Assembly: GCF_029892285.1 (NCBI RefSeq)
Contig: NZ_JARXVM010000020.1
Span: 1-64,000 of the forward strand
Origin: Rhizobium sp. SG_E_25_P2
GTDB lineage: Bacteria > Pseudomonadota > Alphaproteobacteria > Rhizobiales > Rhizobiaceae
Direction of reading: 5' to 3'
DNA length: 64,000 bases
Shown here: positions 1 to 8,553 of the stretch, in pieces
How positions within the stretch are numbered: the stretch's first letter is position 1
How the letters are laid out: each line of letters opens with the position of its first letter
Position numbers and translations under genes: made by a program
The notes under the pieces: model-generated
Told to the model about the DNA's origin: nothing
Database searches by the model: none
The model's input: only the letters and a program-made list of their open reading frames with translations

Positions 1-55
1 ATCTCGAGAGCCGTTTGTTCGGGAGCGGGTTTCTTCAACATGTCCCAGTGAATCA

Positions 56-118
56 CAAACCCCTGGATGTGGCCAGGGGTTTGTCAGCAGTCTGAAGGCC
101 GGGTCGCCCCGGCCTTTT
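56..118 (+). terminator. Two consecutive hairpins, terminator-like
   Basis: There are two perfect inverted repeats. The first has 11 bp arms (CAAACCCCTGG at 56-66 and its complement at 73-83). The second has 9 bp arms (AAGGCCGGG at 95-103 and 108-116), a TCGC loop and a TTTT run at 115-118. The second fits a rho-independent terminator for a plus-strand gene left of the window. The first probably ends the minus-strand secretion operon that stops at 137. Assignment to particular transcripts is inference. Confidence 0.6.
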
Positions 119-136
119 CCACATCCAATCTTTTCC

Positions 137-1486
137 TCACCGTTCCAGCATGGATTTGCCGAAATATCCCGTGAGCGGCTTGACCAGGTAGTCCCAGGGC
201 GTGCGGTAGGTGGTGCGGATGAACACGTCCACCGGCATTCCGGGGCGGATCTGCTGGGCCTGGCCGAGGAATTTTTCCTCGCCGGGGAGAAGTTCGAGCG
301 AGGCGGTGTAATAGCTCTGGCCGGTGCGTTCATTGGTGATGATGTCGGCGGCGACGCGGCGCACGCGGCCTCTGAGATCGGGCGTGTGGCGATGGTCGAA
401 GCTCTGGAAGCGGATGATGGCGTCCTGGCCTTCATGCACCTGATCGATCTGGTTGGGCGGCAATTGCACGCTCACCACCAGCTTCACCTTTTCCGGCACG
501 ATTTCCATTATCGGCTCGGCGGCGCGCACCACGGCGCGGATGGCGTGGACCTGCAGGTTGAACACCTTGCCTTCCATCGGCGACTTCACCTCGATGCGCG
601 ACAGCGTCTCAAGCGTGGAGTTGCGGCGTTCCTTCAGTTCCGCCACCTTGGCGTCGGTGTCCGACAGTTCCTTGATCGCCTCTTCGCGCATCTGCGCCGA
701 GACATTGATGATGGCGAGTTCCAGTTCCGCCACCCGCGCCCGGTTTTCGGCGATCGAGGCGTGCGATTCCGAAATGCTGCCGCGCGTTTGCGCCGCGTCG
801 CGTTCATAGGAGCTGACCCGGGTCATCTCCGTCAGTCCCTTGGCGAGCAGCGCCTTTTGCCGTTCCACATCGCCGGTCAGCAGCGTGAACTGCTCCTGCA
901 GCGCCGCGATGCGGGCGCGAAGACCGTCATTCTGGTTTTCGATCTGGGATTTCCGCTCCTGCAGCTGTTGGATCTGCTTGTCGCGGGTCAGCCGCCGCGC
1001 CACCAGCAATTCTTTCTGGCTGCGGACGATTTCAGCGGCCGTCGAGTCGGTCTTGGCGCGCTCGAGCAGATCGGCGTCGAACAAGGGTTCGGGCAATTCG
1101 TCCTGTTCGGCCACCAGCCGGGCCCGCACGCCGAGCAGCGGATAGAGCTGGCTCTCGGTCACGGCGAGTTCAGCGCGGTCGAACGTGTCGTCGAATTCGA
1201 TCAGCGTCTGGCCGGCTTCCACCACCTGGCCGTCGCGCACCAGGATCTTGCCGATCACGCCGCCGGTGGCGTGCTGGATAACCTGCCGCTTGGTTTCGAC
1301 CTCGATCACGCCCTGGCCGACCACGGCGCCGGCCATGGTGGTGAAGATCGACCAGGCGCCGAAGCCGAACACCAGGATGAACAGCGTCACAAAGCCCATG
1401 ACCATGTAGCGCCGCGCGCTCCAGGATTGGGCAGCGGCCTGAGGGGCGCTCGGGGCGGCGCGGAGTTGCAATGCGTCAGGGCTCAT
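137..1486 (-). CDS. HlyD-family type I secretion membrane fusion protein
   Basis: This 449-residue periplasmic adaptor links an inner-membrane ABC exporter to a TolC-like outer-membrane channel. A short cytoplasmic N-terminus is followed by one membrane segment (about residues 28-50), a lipoyl/biotinyl-like half (GVIEVETKRQVIQHATGG), a long coiled-coil region (about 150-290) and the second lipoyl half with beta-barrel (SPMEGKVFNLQVHAI onward). Length and order match PrsE/PrtE-type adaptors. Its start overlaps the stop of the upstream ABC gene by 4 bp (ATGA), so the two are translationally coupled. Cargo is not adjacent. The RTX proteins at 30.7-33.7 kb are candidates by inference. No TolC-type gene is in view. 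Confidence 0.93.
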   Translation of the reverse strand: MSPDALQLRAAPSAPQAAAQSWSARRYMVMGFVTLFILVFGFGAWSIFTTMAGAVVGQGVIEVETKRQVIQHATGGVIGKILVRDGQVVEAGQTLIEFDDTFDRAELAVTESQLYPLLGVRARLVAEQDELPEPLFDADLLERAKTDSTAAEIVRSQKELLVARRLTRDKQIQQLQERKSQIENQNDGLRARIAALQEQFTLLTGDVERQKALLAKGLTEMTRVSSYERDAAQTRGSISESHASIAENRARVAELELAIINVSAQMREEAIKELSDTDAKVAELKERRNSTLETLSRIEVKSPMEGKVFNLQVHAIRAVVRAAEPIMEIVPEKVKLVVSVQLPPNQIDQVHEGQDAIIRFQSFDHRHTPDLRGRVRRVAADIITNERTGQSYYTASLELLPGEEKFLGQAQQIRPGMPVDVFIRTTYRTPWDYLVKPLTGYFGKSMLER

Positions 1487-3615
1487 TTCTGCTCCCCGTC
1501 CTTGGCGGTGGCGTCAGCGGCGTTGTCCGGGCTGGCGTCGCCGCCGTTTCCAGTCTGTTTGTCGGTCTCGCCGCTAGCAGAAGGCTGTGGCGGCATTGAG
1601 GCTGCGGCGTCCTGCGGTCCGGCTGGCCGCGGCTTGACCCCGCCAATGCCGGGCATGAGGCCGGTGCCGAGAATGCCCGGCAAGGCCGGGCGCGCGCCCG
1701 AAGGTGGAGCAGGAGCGGGGCGGGGCGGGGCGGGAGGCGTCGCGCCGGGCGCGGCCGCGCCGGGTTGACCGCCTTGCGCGGCGCCGCCGTTCGGCGCGGG
1801 CGGGCGCGGGCCCTGCGGCAGTTGCGCCGCGGCGCCAGGCTGGCCGCCGCCTTGCTGGCCGCCGCCTTGCTGGCCGCCGCCTTGCTGGTTGCCCGGCGTG
1901 ATCGCCTGGTAATTCTTCAGATGCTGCTTGAGCACCTCGTCGCGCGGGCCAAAGGCCACGCGGTTGCCGCCTTCGAGGATCAGGATCAGGTCGCATTCCT
2001 CGATCGCCGCCGGCCGATGCGCCATGATGACCACCGAACGGCCTTCTTTCTTGGCGTTGCGGATGGCGATGTTCAGCGCCGCCGATCCCTCGGCGTCGAG
2101 ATTGGCGTTGGGCTCGTCGAGCACCAACAGCACCGGATCGCCATAGAGCGCGCGGGCGAGGCCGATACGCTGCTTCTGTCCGCCCGAAAGCCGCTGGCCC
2201 TGCGCGGGCAGCTTGGTGTCGTAGCCCTGGCCGAGCTTGACGACGAGATCATGCGCCGCCGCCTTCTGCGCCGCAGCCACCACCTTTTCGGAATCGACGT
2301 CGAGCGACAGGCGCGCGATGTTTTCGGCGATCGTGCCTTCAAACAGCGCAACGTCCTGCGGCAGATAACCGACATAATTGGCGAGGTCATCGACATTGTA
2401 CTGGTCGATCGCCGCCCCGTCGAGCCTGACCTTGCCGGCCTGGATCGGCCAGACGCCGGTCAGCACGCGGGCCAGCGTCGATTTGCCGGAACCGGACTGG
2501 CCGATCACGCCCAGCGCCTGGCCGGGCCGGAGTTCGAAGGACAGGTTGCGCAGCGTCGGCATCCGCTCGCCGGGCGGCACGACGGAAATGTTCTGCACGT
2601 CGAGAATGGCGCGCGGCTTCGGCAGCGTGGTGCGCTGCGATTCCGGCGGCACCTTGGACAATACGTCGGCCAAACTCTTCCAGCCCTGGATGGCGCGCTG
2701 GATCAGCGCCCACTGGCCGATCATGCCTTCGATCGGCGACAGCGCCCGGCCGATGATGATCGAGGAGGCCAGCATCGCGCCCGAGCTGATATGGCCCTGG
2801 ATGGCGAGCCAGGCGCCGGCGCCGAGAATGGCCGACTGCAGGAAGATGCGGAAGGTCTTGGACGTGGTCGAATAAAAGCCGTTCTGGTCGCTATAGTCGA
2901 TATTGGCGTTGAGCATGTCCTGGCGGAAACGCTGCCAGCGCACGGCGGTGGAGGTGCGCATGCCGAGCGCGCGCACGGTGTCGGCCTCGCGCTGCAGCGT
3001 GCCGGTCCATTCCTCCGAAAGGCGCGCGGTGTTCATCGCCTTTTCCTGGTTTTCCTTGGTGCCGTTCTGGTTGAGCCAGGTCAGCGCGATCAGGATCAGG
3101 CCGCCGATGACGCCGATGACGCCCATCAACGGATGGAAGATGAAGATGATCACCACGAACACAGGCGTCCACGGCACGTCGAACACCGAGAACGCCGCCG
3201 GCGACGCCAGCGCGCGCTGGATGGAATCGAGGTCGCGCATGGCGGTATTGGTGTTGACGCCCTGGGACGCCAGCATGGTGCGATCGGTGACGATGCGGAA
3301 CACCCGCATTTCCAGCTTGGCGGCGAAGCGCGCGCCGATGCGCGCGGAAATACGCGCGCGCATATGGTCGAGCACGCCCATGATCATATAGAGGGCCACC
3401 AGCAGCATCGTCAGCACCACCAGCGTGGGCTCGGAACGGCTGGTCAGAACGCGGTCATAGACCTGCAAACTGTAGATCGAGCCGGTCAGCACCAGCATAT
3501 TGACGAAAAAGGAAAAAATACCGATTGCGACGAATGCGGAGCGGCTTTCGGCGAGGGCCGCCCGAAGCTCCTCCACACCGTTTTTCTTAGGAGCTGCGCT
3601 CAAAATAAGCCTCAC
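1483..3615 (-). CDS. Type I secretion ABC permease/ATPase (PrtD/PrsD-type)
   Basis: This 710-residue fusion of a six-helix membrane domain (residues about 30-320) and an ABC ATPase energises export of RTX-type proteins. Walker A (GQSGSGKST), signature LSGGQKQR and Walker B (LLVLDEPNANLD) are intact. No C39 peptidase domain precedes the membrane domain, as expected for non-cleaved C-terminal-signal substrates. The last ~130 residues are an unusual low-complexity Gln/Gly/Pro/Ala tail. It contains GGGQQ repeats encoded by three perfect 15 bp DNA units at 1842-1886. PrtD family members are usually about 570-590 residues, so the tail is an add-on. It is the first gene of a two-gene operon with the HlyD adaptor. 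Confidence 0.93.
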   Translation of the reverse strand: MRLILSAAPKKNGVEELRAALAESRSAFVAIGIFSFFVNMLVLTGSIYSLQVYDRVLTSRSEPTLVVLTMLLVALYMIMGVLDHMRARISARIGARFAAKLEMRVFRIVTDRTMLASQGVNTNTAMRDLDSIQRALASPAAFSVFDVPWTPVFVVIIFIFHPLMGVIGVIGGLILIALTWLNQNGTKENQEKAMNTARLSEEWTGTLQREADTVRALGMRTSTAVRWQRFRQDMLNANIDYSDQNGFYSTTSKTFRIFLQSAILGAGAWLAIQGHISSGAMLASSIIIGRALSPIEGMIGQWALIQRAIQGWKSLADVLSKVPPESQRTTLPKPRAILDVQNISVVPPGERMPTLRNLSFELRPGQALGVIGQSGSGKSTLARVLTGVWPIQAGKVRLDGAAIDQYNVDDLANYVGYLPQDVALFEGTIAENIARLSLDVDSEKVVAAAQKAAAHDLVVKLGQGYDTKLPAQGQRLSGGQKQRIGLARALYGDPVLLVLDEPNANLDAEGSAALNIAIRNAKKEGRSVVIMAHRPAAIEECDLILILEGGNRVAFGPRDEVLKQHLKNYQAITPGNQQGGGQQGGGQQGGGQPGAAAQLPQGPRPPAPNGGAAQGGQPGAAAPGATPPAPPRPAPAPPSGARPALPGILGTGLMPGIGGVKPRPAGPQDAAASMPPQPSASGETDKQTGNGGDASPDNAADATAKDGEQK
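1842..1886. repeat. Three 15 bp tandem repeats inside the exporter tail
   Basis: The unit GGCCGCCGCCTTGCT occurs three times without change at 1842-1856, 1857-1871 and 1872-1886. On the coding strand it encodes the repeated Gln/Gly tail of the type I exporter. It could vary in copy number by slippage (inference). Confidence 0.85.
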
Positions 3616-3944
3616 GTGAGATAATATGCGTTACTTTTGCGGTCTCTGCCTTGAATGCGCGAACGGATCGAATCCCGCCCTACATACGCCCCTTGGTTAA
3701 TCGCCATTAACGCGCTTTGAAGGCGACAATCAATAGCGCGGGATACAAAGGATTGTGAAAAACCGGGCTTTATCTACTAGATTTTCCTAGAAGAATTCCA
3801 AGGTTGACAGTTCTTCGCGCCAGCGCCCAAGATTTGCGCTTCCTCGGACGTCATGCGTGGGGTTTGAGGAATGTCAATGCTTTCTCCCGGATTTCAAGCC
3901 AGGAAAAGGGCCTCGGTTTCACTCAAATTGCACCGGAGACGCCC
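3616..3944. promoter_or_regulatory. Divergent intergenic region, exporter / Pat-like gene
   Basis: This 329 bp stretch separates two divergent genes and must hold both promoters. The clearest element is a perfect palindrome with arms GTTAAT and ATTAAC around CGCC (3696-3711), about 80 bp before the exporter start, a reasonable operator candidate. The reading frame of the right-hand gene is open upstream to 3804, but the Shine-Dalgarno supports the start at 3945. No RNA gene is seen. Confidence 0.4.
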
Positions 3945-6623
3945 ATGACGATCCGCAATCTCGACAAGGCGCTTGATCCCAACTCCATCGCCGTGATCGG
4001 CGCCTCCGAACGGGCGGGTTCGGTCGGCGCCGTTGTCCTGTCGAATATTGTCTCGGGCGGCTATGCGGGCGACGTCTATCCGGTCAATCCGAAATATCGT
4101 CGGCTCAGCGGCCTCGTGTGCCACGCCCGCGTCGCCGATCTGCCCGAAGCGCCCGATCTCGCCGTCATCTGCACGCCGCCGGAAACGGTTCCCGGACTGA
4201 TCGGCGAACTTGCCTCCAGGGGCTGCCGGGCGGCCGTGGTCATTACCGCCGGCGTCACCGGGGCGAGCGGGCTGAAACAGGCCATGCTGGCGGCGGCGCG
4301 GCCACATCTCTTCCGCATTTTCGGGCCCAATACGGTCGGGCTCATTCTGCCGCATGCCAAACTCAACGCCAGCTTCGCACATAGGGCCCCCGCGCCGGGC
4401 GGCGTGGGATTGATTTCGCAATCCGGCGCTATCGTCACCTCGCTGATCGATTGGGCGGCGGGCGAGGGGGTGGGGCTGTCGGCCGCCATCTCGCTCGGAG
4501 ACATGGCCGATGTCGACGCCGCCGATTGCCTCGATATGCTCTCGGGCGATCCGAATACGCGCGTCATCGTCATGTATCTCGAATCCATCGCCCATCCGAA
4601 GAAATTCATGTCGGCGGCCCGCGCCGCCGCCCGGATCAAGCCGGTGATCGCCATCAAGCCAGGCCGTCACGCCGCCGCCGCCAAGGCCGCCGCCACCCAT
4701 ACCGGCGCGCTGTCGGGCGCCGATCGCGTCACCGAAGCGGCGTTGAAGCGCGCCGGCGTTCTCAGGGTGCGCGCTCTCGACCAGTTGTTCGACGCCGTCG
4801 AGGTTCTCGCGCGCTTTGAGCCGATGCCGCGCATTCGCGCCGGTCTCGTCACCAATGGCGGCGGCGCCGGCGTGCTGGCCGTTGACCGGCTGATGGACTG
4901 GAAGGGAGACCTCGCCGACCTCTCGGCCGAGACGATCGCGGCTCTAGACGCGACGCTGCCGCCCAACTGGTCGCGCGCCAATCCCGTCGACATCATCGGC
5001 GACGCTCCGCCCGAGCGCTATGTCGAGGCGGTGAAAGCCGTCGCCCGCGATCCCGGCGTCGATGCGATATTGGTGATGAACTGCCCGACTGCGCTTGCGT
5101 CGCCCTTGGAGGCGGCGCATGCCGTGGCGGCGCTGGCGGAAAACGGCCGCATCGGGGGCAAGCCGACGATCGCCTGCTGGCTGGGCGAAGAAACGGCGCG
5201 CGAGGGAAGAGCGGTGCTGCGCGCGGCGGGCCTTGCCGTCTATGCCGCGCCCGAGGCCGCCGCCGACGCGATCGGCTATCTCGGCGATTGGTCGCGCGCG
5301 CAAGCGGCATTGTCGCGCGTGCCGCAGGCGTCTCCCGACATCGCGCCGGACGCGCGCGCCAAGGTCGCCGAGATCCTTCGCTCCGTCGCAAATGATGGCC
5401 GCACGATGTTGAGCGAGGTCGAAGCCAAATCCGCGCTCTCGGCCTATGGGCTGCCGACGCCGGAGACGCGGATCGCTGCCACGCCGGAAGACGCCCGCGC
5501 CATCGCCGAACGCCTGCTCGCGGGCGGCGGGCGGCTTGTCGTCAAACTGCAGTCGAAGACCATCACCCACAAATCCGATGTCGGCGGCGTGATCCTCGGC
5601 GTCGACAGCGCCGACGCCGCTGTAGCCGCCTGCCGGGAAATCGAGCGGCGTCTGGCCTCGATCGGTCAGGCCGCCGCCATCGACGGCTACGCCATTCAGC
5701 CGATGATCGAGCGTCCGCATGCCCATGAACTGATCATCGGCGCGAGCCTCGATTCCGTCTTCGGTCCGGTGATCCTGTTTGGCGCCGGCGGCACAGCGGT
5801 CGAAGCGCTTGACGACGCGGCAATCGGCCTGCCGCCGCTCGACGCCGTTCTATCAGGCGATCTCATCGACGCCACCCGTATCTCCAGACTGCTCAAGGGC
5901 TATCGCGACCGCAAGCCCGCCGATCGCGACGCTATCATCGGCGCGATCCAGGCGGTCTCGGCGCTCACAGCCGATTTCGGCGCCATCCGCGCCCTCGACG
6001 TCAATCCGCTGCTCGCCGACGAGGATGGTGTCATCGCGCTCGACGCCCGCATCGAGATCGATCCCGCCAGGCTGGACCAGCCCGCGCCCAACCGGGCGCT
6101 CGCCATCCGTCCCTATCCCGGCGAATGGGCCGAAGACGTCGATCTCGGCCTGCTCAAGGTCCATATCCGCCCGATCCGCCCCGACGATCTCGCGCTTTAC
6201 GGCCCATTCTTCGCCCGGATCAGCGACGAGGATCTTCGCCTGCGTTTCCTGTCGCCGCGCCGGCATTTCCCCGACCAGATGCTCAAGCGGTTGACGCAGC
6301 TCGATTACGACAGGGAAATCGCCTTCGTCGCGCTCGACCGCGACAAGGGCGACCTCATGGCGATCGGCCGCCTCAACGCCGATCCCGACAAGGACAAGGC
6401 CGAATATGCGCTGCTGGTCCGCAGCGACCTGCAGGGCCACGGCCTCGGCTGGACGCTTCTGCGCCGCCTGATCGATTACGCCCGCGCGGAGGGCGTGCGC
6501 AGCATCGAAGGCGTGATCCTGGCGGAAAACGACCGCATGCTGCAGATGGCCCGCGAATTCGGCTTCGCCATCACCCGCAATGCCGAGGATATGAGGCTGA
6601 TGACGGCGGCTCTCACACTTTGA
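3945..6623 (+). CDS. Acyl-CoA synthetase (NDP-forming)/GNAT fusion, Pat-like
   Basis: This 892-residue protein has the architecture of bacterial protein lysine acetyltransferase Pat/PatZ, which acetylates and inactivates acyl-CoA synthetases. Domains in order are a CoA-binding Rossmann domain (about 1-130, IAVIGASERAGSVG), succinyl-CoA-ligase-like domains (about 140-460), ATP-grasp (about 490-700, VVKLQSKTITHKSDVGG) and a C-terminal GNAT domain (about 720-890, acetyl-CoA loop near VRSDLQGHGLGWTLL). The start at 3945 (MTIRNLDKAL) is chosen for the GGAG at about 3934. An in-frame ATG at 3804 has no such support. His252 in the THTGAL motif matches the phospho-histidine position of ADP-forming acyl-CoA synthetases, so catalysis may be retained. 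The gene is monocistronic. Confidence 0.88.
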   Translation: MTIRNLDKALDPNSIAVIGASERAGSVGAVVLSNIVSGGYAGDVYPVNPKYRRLSGLVCHARVADLPEAPDLAVICTPPETVPGLIGELASRGCRAAVVITAGVTGASGLKQAMLAAARPHLFRIFGPNTVGLILPHAKLNASFAHRAPAPGGVGLISQSGAIVTSLIDWAAGEGVGLSAAISLGDMADVDAADCLDMLSGDPNTRVIVMYLESIAHPKKFMSAARAAARIKPVIAIKPGRHAAAAKAAATHTGALSGADRVTEAALKRAGVLRVRALDQLFDAVEVLARFEPMPRIRAGLVTNGGGAGVLAVDRLMDWKGDLADLSAETIAALDATLPPNWSRANPVDIIGDAPPERYVEAVKAVARDPGVDAILVMNCPTALASPLEAAHAVAALAENGRIGGKPTIACWLGEETAREGRAVLRAAGLAVYAAPEAAADAIGYLGDWSRAQAALSRVPQASPDIAPDARAKVAEILRSVANDGRTMLSEVEAKSALSAYGLPTPETRIAATPEDARAIAERLLAGGGRLVVKLQSKTITHKSDVGGVILGVDSADAAVAACREIERRLASIGQAAAIDGYAIQPMIERPHAHELIIGASLDSVFGPVILFGAGGTAVEALDDAAIGLPPLDAVLSGDLIDATRISRLLKGYRDRKPADRDAIIGAIQAVSALTADFGAIRALDVNPLLADEDGVIALDARIEIDPARLDQPAPNRALAIRPYPGEWAEDVDLGLLKVHIRPIRPDDLALYGPFFARISDEDLRLRFLSPRRHFPDQMLKRLTQLDYDREIAFVALDRDKGDLMAIGRLNADPDKDKAEYALLVRSDLQGHGLGWTLLRRLIDYARAEGVRSIEGVILAENDRMLQMAREFGFAITRNAEDMRLMTAALTL

Positions 6624-6633
6624 CTGGAAGTTC

Positions 6634-6661
6634 CGTCAAATGACGCCTATATTGACGTCAA
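6634..6661. promoter_or_regulatory. Paired palindromes, likely toxin-antitoxin operator
   Basis: Two inverted repeats lie just before the antitoxin start: CGTCA-AA-TGACG (6634-6645) and TTGACGTCAA (6652-6661). Their centres are 17 bp apart and both share the GTCA/TGAC half-site. This is the usual arrangement for autorepression by an Xre antitoxin-toxin complex. The role is inference from position and symmetry. Confidence 0.55.
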
Positions 6662-6676
6662 ATGAAGGAGAGCGCC

Positions 6677-7102
6677 ATGCTGCAAGCGCCACAAGCGCCA
6701 TCTTCGGTCCCGCCGGCCAGCTTCGCCGATGAGGCCGACCGGACGCGCCTCAACAAGACTGCGCTCAAGGCTTATCGCCGGCTGGTGGATGAATGGGGGC
6801 TGACCGGCGCTGAGGCCGCAGCCCTGCTCGGCGTTTCCGTCAGCACCTGGGAGCGGCTGAAGCCGGAGGGGCGCGACCGTCCGCTCAGCCAGGACCAGAT
6901 GACCCGGCTGTCGGCTCTGATCGGCATCTACAAGAGCCTGAAACTGATGTTTTCCGACGACATGGCGATCCGCTGGCCAACCCTTGGCAATCGCGGCCCG
7001 CTCTTCTTCAATCGCACCCCCATCGCGGCGATGATATCAGGCGGCATACCGCATATGCTCGAAGTCCGCCGTTTTCTCGACGCGGTGCGCGGAGGCCTCT
7101 AA
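6677..7102 (+). CDS. Xre/MbcA/ParS-type antitoxin of an Xre-RES pair
   Basis: This protein of about 141 residues has an N-terminal helix-turn-helix region (ALKAYRRLVDEWGLTGAEAAALLGVSVSTWERLK) and a C-terminal DUF2384-like toxin-binding part (NRGPLFFNRTPIAAMISGGI, then VRRFLDAVRGGL). It neutralises the RES toxin encoded immediately downstream. The start at 6677 is preferred because GGAG lies 9 bases upstream. An in-frame ATG at 6662 overlaps that site. The toxin GTG follows the stop directly, so the pair is co-transcribed. Palindromes upstream suggest autoregulation. Confidence 0.9.
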   Translation: MLQAPQAPSSVPPASFADEADRTRLNKTALKAYRRLVDEWGLTGAEAAALLGVSVSTWERLKPEGRDRPLSQDQMTRLSALIGIYKSLKLMFSDDMAIRWPTLGNRGPLFFNRTPIAAMISGGIPHMLEVRRFLDAVRGGL

Positions 7103-7795
7103 GTGCGGATCGACGGCGTTCCCGTCGTCACCGAAGCCTATCCGAAAACGGTCAGGCTGGTGACCACGGCGCGATTGCGCGAGGCGGCGCTGGCAGCGCT
7201 CGCCGACACGGCTGAGGAACTGGCGGAACTCGCCGAGATCGAAGGCGCCACCAGCGCCCGACTGACGGCCCAATCCACCGGCATTTCCGGCCTCGCCGCC
7301 AACGAACTGGTCTATGACGTGCCGCATGCGCATTTCATCAACGCCAGCTTCGCCTATGCAAAGCCGCGCCAGCCCAACCGCTTCAATGGTGGGCATCGCG
7401 GCGCCTGGTATTCGGCGCTCGCCAGCGAAACCTGCCTCACTGAAATCGCCTTCCATATGGGCAATTTCCTGGCGGACGCCGGCGATTTCAACGCCGCAGT
7501 CGATTACGCCGAACTCTTCTCCAGCCTGTCCGGCGAACTGCTCGATCTACGCCAGAGCCCCGATCATCCCGCGCTGCATCTCGACAAGGCGATCGGCTAT
7601 CCCGCCGGCAATGCGCTTGCCGACCACGTCCGCGCCGCTGCCCTCAACGGCATCGTCTACCCCTCGGTTCGCCATCCCGGCGGAACCTGCTTCGCCGTTC
7701 TCCGCCCCGCCGCCGTCCAATCCGTCCGTCAGGGCGGCGTCTTCAGGCTGGTCTGGTCGGGGGAGCGGGAGCCGAGGGTGGAGAGGGTGAAGTGA
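7103..7795 (+). CDS. RES-domain toxin
   Basis: This 230-residue RES-family protein starts at GTG immediately after the antitoxin stop, with GGAGG in the end of the antitoxin gene. Family members degrade NAD+. The conserved features are visible: an Arg-rich beginning, FNGGHRGAWYSALASETCLTEIAFH and the late YPSVRHPGGTCFAVLRP segment. Gene order antitoxin-toxin is normal for Xre-RES modules. A hairpin (AGGGTT/AACCCT, 7816-7834) follows the stop and may terminate the operon. The protein looks full length. Confidence 0.92.
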   Translation: MRIDGVPVVTEAYPKTVRLVTTARLREAALAALADTAEELAELAEIEGATSARLTAQSTGISGLAANELVYDVPHAHFINASFAYAKPRQPNRFNGGHRGAWYSALASETCLTEIAFHMGNFLADAGDFNAAVDYAELFSSLSGELLDLRQSPDHPALHLDKAIGYPAGNALADHVRAAALNGIVYPSVRHPGGTCFAVLRPAAVQSVRQGGVFRLVWSGEREPRVERVK

Positions 7796-7840
7796 ACGCT
7801 GCAGCAGGTGTTTAGAGGGTTGCGTGAAAACCCTTCATGG

Positions 7841-7869
7841 TTGCATAGACTCGCGCTATGAATTAGCCT
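7841..7869 (+). promoter_or_regulatory. Promoter-like element of unit 1
   Basis: TTGCAT (7841-7846), a 17 bp spacer and TAGCCT (7864-7869) align with the same positions in units 2 and 3. The expected transcription start, about 7876, is where homology between units begins. This is the weakest of the three matches to a sigma-70 promoter. Confidence 0.4.
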
Positions 7870-7978
7870 TATCTCCTTCGAGAGCAGAAGCAGCACGCGC
7901 CGCGCCAGCCGGCGTATCGGGCGAGATGGGCTCGCCCGACTGCGGCATCAGCCTTGCTGTCGAACAGGAGGTGAAGCG

Positions 7979-8062
7979 ATGTGGCGATGGCCAATAAGCA
8001 TCACGGTTGAAGTGAAGCGGATGCGGACGTGCTGGCAAGTAACGATCCGCATCCGTTTCTAG
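7979..8062 (+). CDS. Small ORF of tandem unit 1, 27 residues
   Basis: The predicted peptide begins MWRWPISITVEVKR, contains RTCWQVTIRIRF at its end and is strongly basic with alternating hydrophobic residues. The Shine-Dalgarno AGGAGGTGAA lies 3 bases before the ATG. Compared with copies 2 and 3, many differences are silent (for example the Val codon GTA/GTT/GTG) or conservative (Ile/Val, Lys/Arg), as expected of selection on the protein. An in-frame stop lies upstream of the leader, so the ORF does not extend. No homologue is recognised. Confidence 0.6.
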   Translation: MWRWPISITVEVKRMRTCWQVTIRIRF

Positions 8063-8076
8063 ACACTTTAGCAAAA

Positions 8077-8110
8077 GGGGAGTCGGCGAAAGCCGGCTTC
8101 CCGCTCCTGT
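8077..8110 (+). other. GNRA-capped hairpin plus anti-Shine-Dalgarno, unit 1
   Basis: An 11 bp stem (8077-8087 with 8092-8102, including two G-U pairs) is closed by a GAAA tetraloop. CTCCTGT at 8104-8110 is complementary to ACAGGAG of the same unit's ribosome binding site. There is no U-run, so a plain intrinsic terminator is not convincing. Confidence 0.55.
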
Positions 8111-8196
8111 AGAATAGAGCAGCGCCACCGATTTTTCAAGGATCACCCACCGGCCCTCGCCTCAAGAGGGTGCGCGCAAGGCAGGTCTCTATATGG

Positions 8197-8225
8197 TTGA
8201 TGGTCGTCGCGTAGAATTATAACCT
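8197..8225 (+). promoter_or_regulatory. Promoter-like element of unit 2
   Basis: TTGATG (8197-8202), a 17 bp spacer and TAACCT (8220-8225). It aligns with units 1 and 3, and the predicted start at about 8232 coincides with the left edge of the conserved core. Confidence 0.45.
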
Positions 8226-8334
8226 GCCGCCATTCGACAGCAGAAGCAGCGCGCGCCGAGCCAGCCGGCGCATCGGGCAAGATGGGCTCGCCCGACTGCG
8301 GCAACAGCCTTGCCGTCGAACAGGAGGTGAAGCG

Positions 8335-8427
8335 ATGTGGCGATGGCCCGTTAGCATCACGTTAGAAGTGAAAAGGACGCGGACGTGCTGGCAAGTTACG
8401 ATCCGCGTCCGATTCACGTGCATCTAA
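8335..8427 (+). CDS. Small ORF of tandem unit 2, 30 residues
   Basis: The predicted peptide begins MWRWPVSITLEVKR, continues through RTCWQVTIRVRF and ends FTCI. The Shine-Dalgarno AGGAGGTGAA and leader are nearly identical to unit 3. The C-terminus is three residues longer than in unit 1 because the stop codon lies further downstream. Coding is supported by third-position differences among the three copies. The function is unknown. Confidence 0.6.
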   Translation: MWRWPVSITLEVKRTRTCWQVTIRVRFTCI

Positions 8428-8433
8428 CAAACA

Positions 8434-8467
8434 GGGGAGTCGGCGAGAGCCGGCTTCCCACTCCTGT
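8434..8467 (+). other. GNRA-capped hairpin plus anti-Shine-Dalgarno, unit 2
   Basis: The stem 8434-8444 pairs with 8449-8459 around a GAGA loop, so the loop differs from units 1 and 3 but keeps the GNRA form. CTCCTGT follows at 8461-8467. Confidence 0.55.
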
Positions 8468-8553
8468 AGAATAGGGCAGAATGCCGAGCTTTTCAAGGAT
8501 CGCCGTCCTGCTCTCCCTCAATAGGGGTGCGTTTGATCTATAGCGCTTATGGG

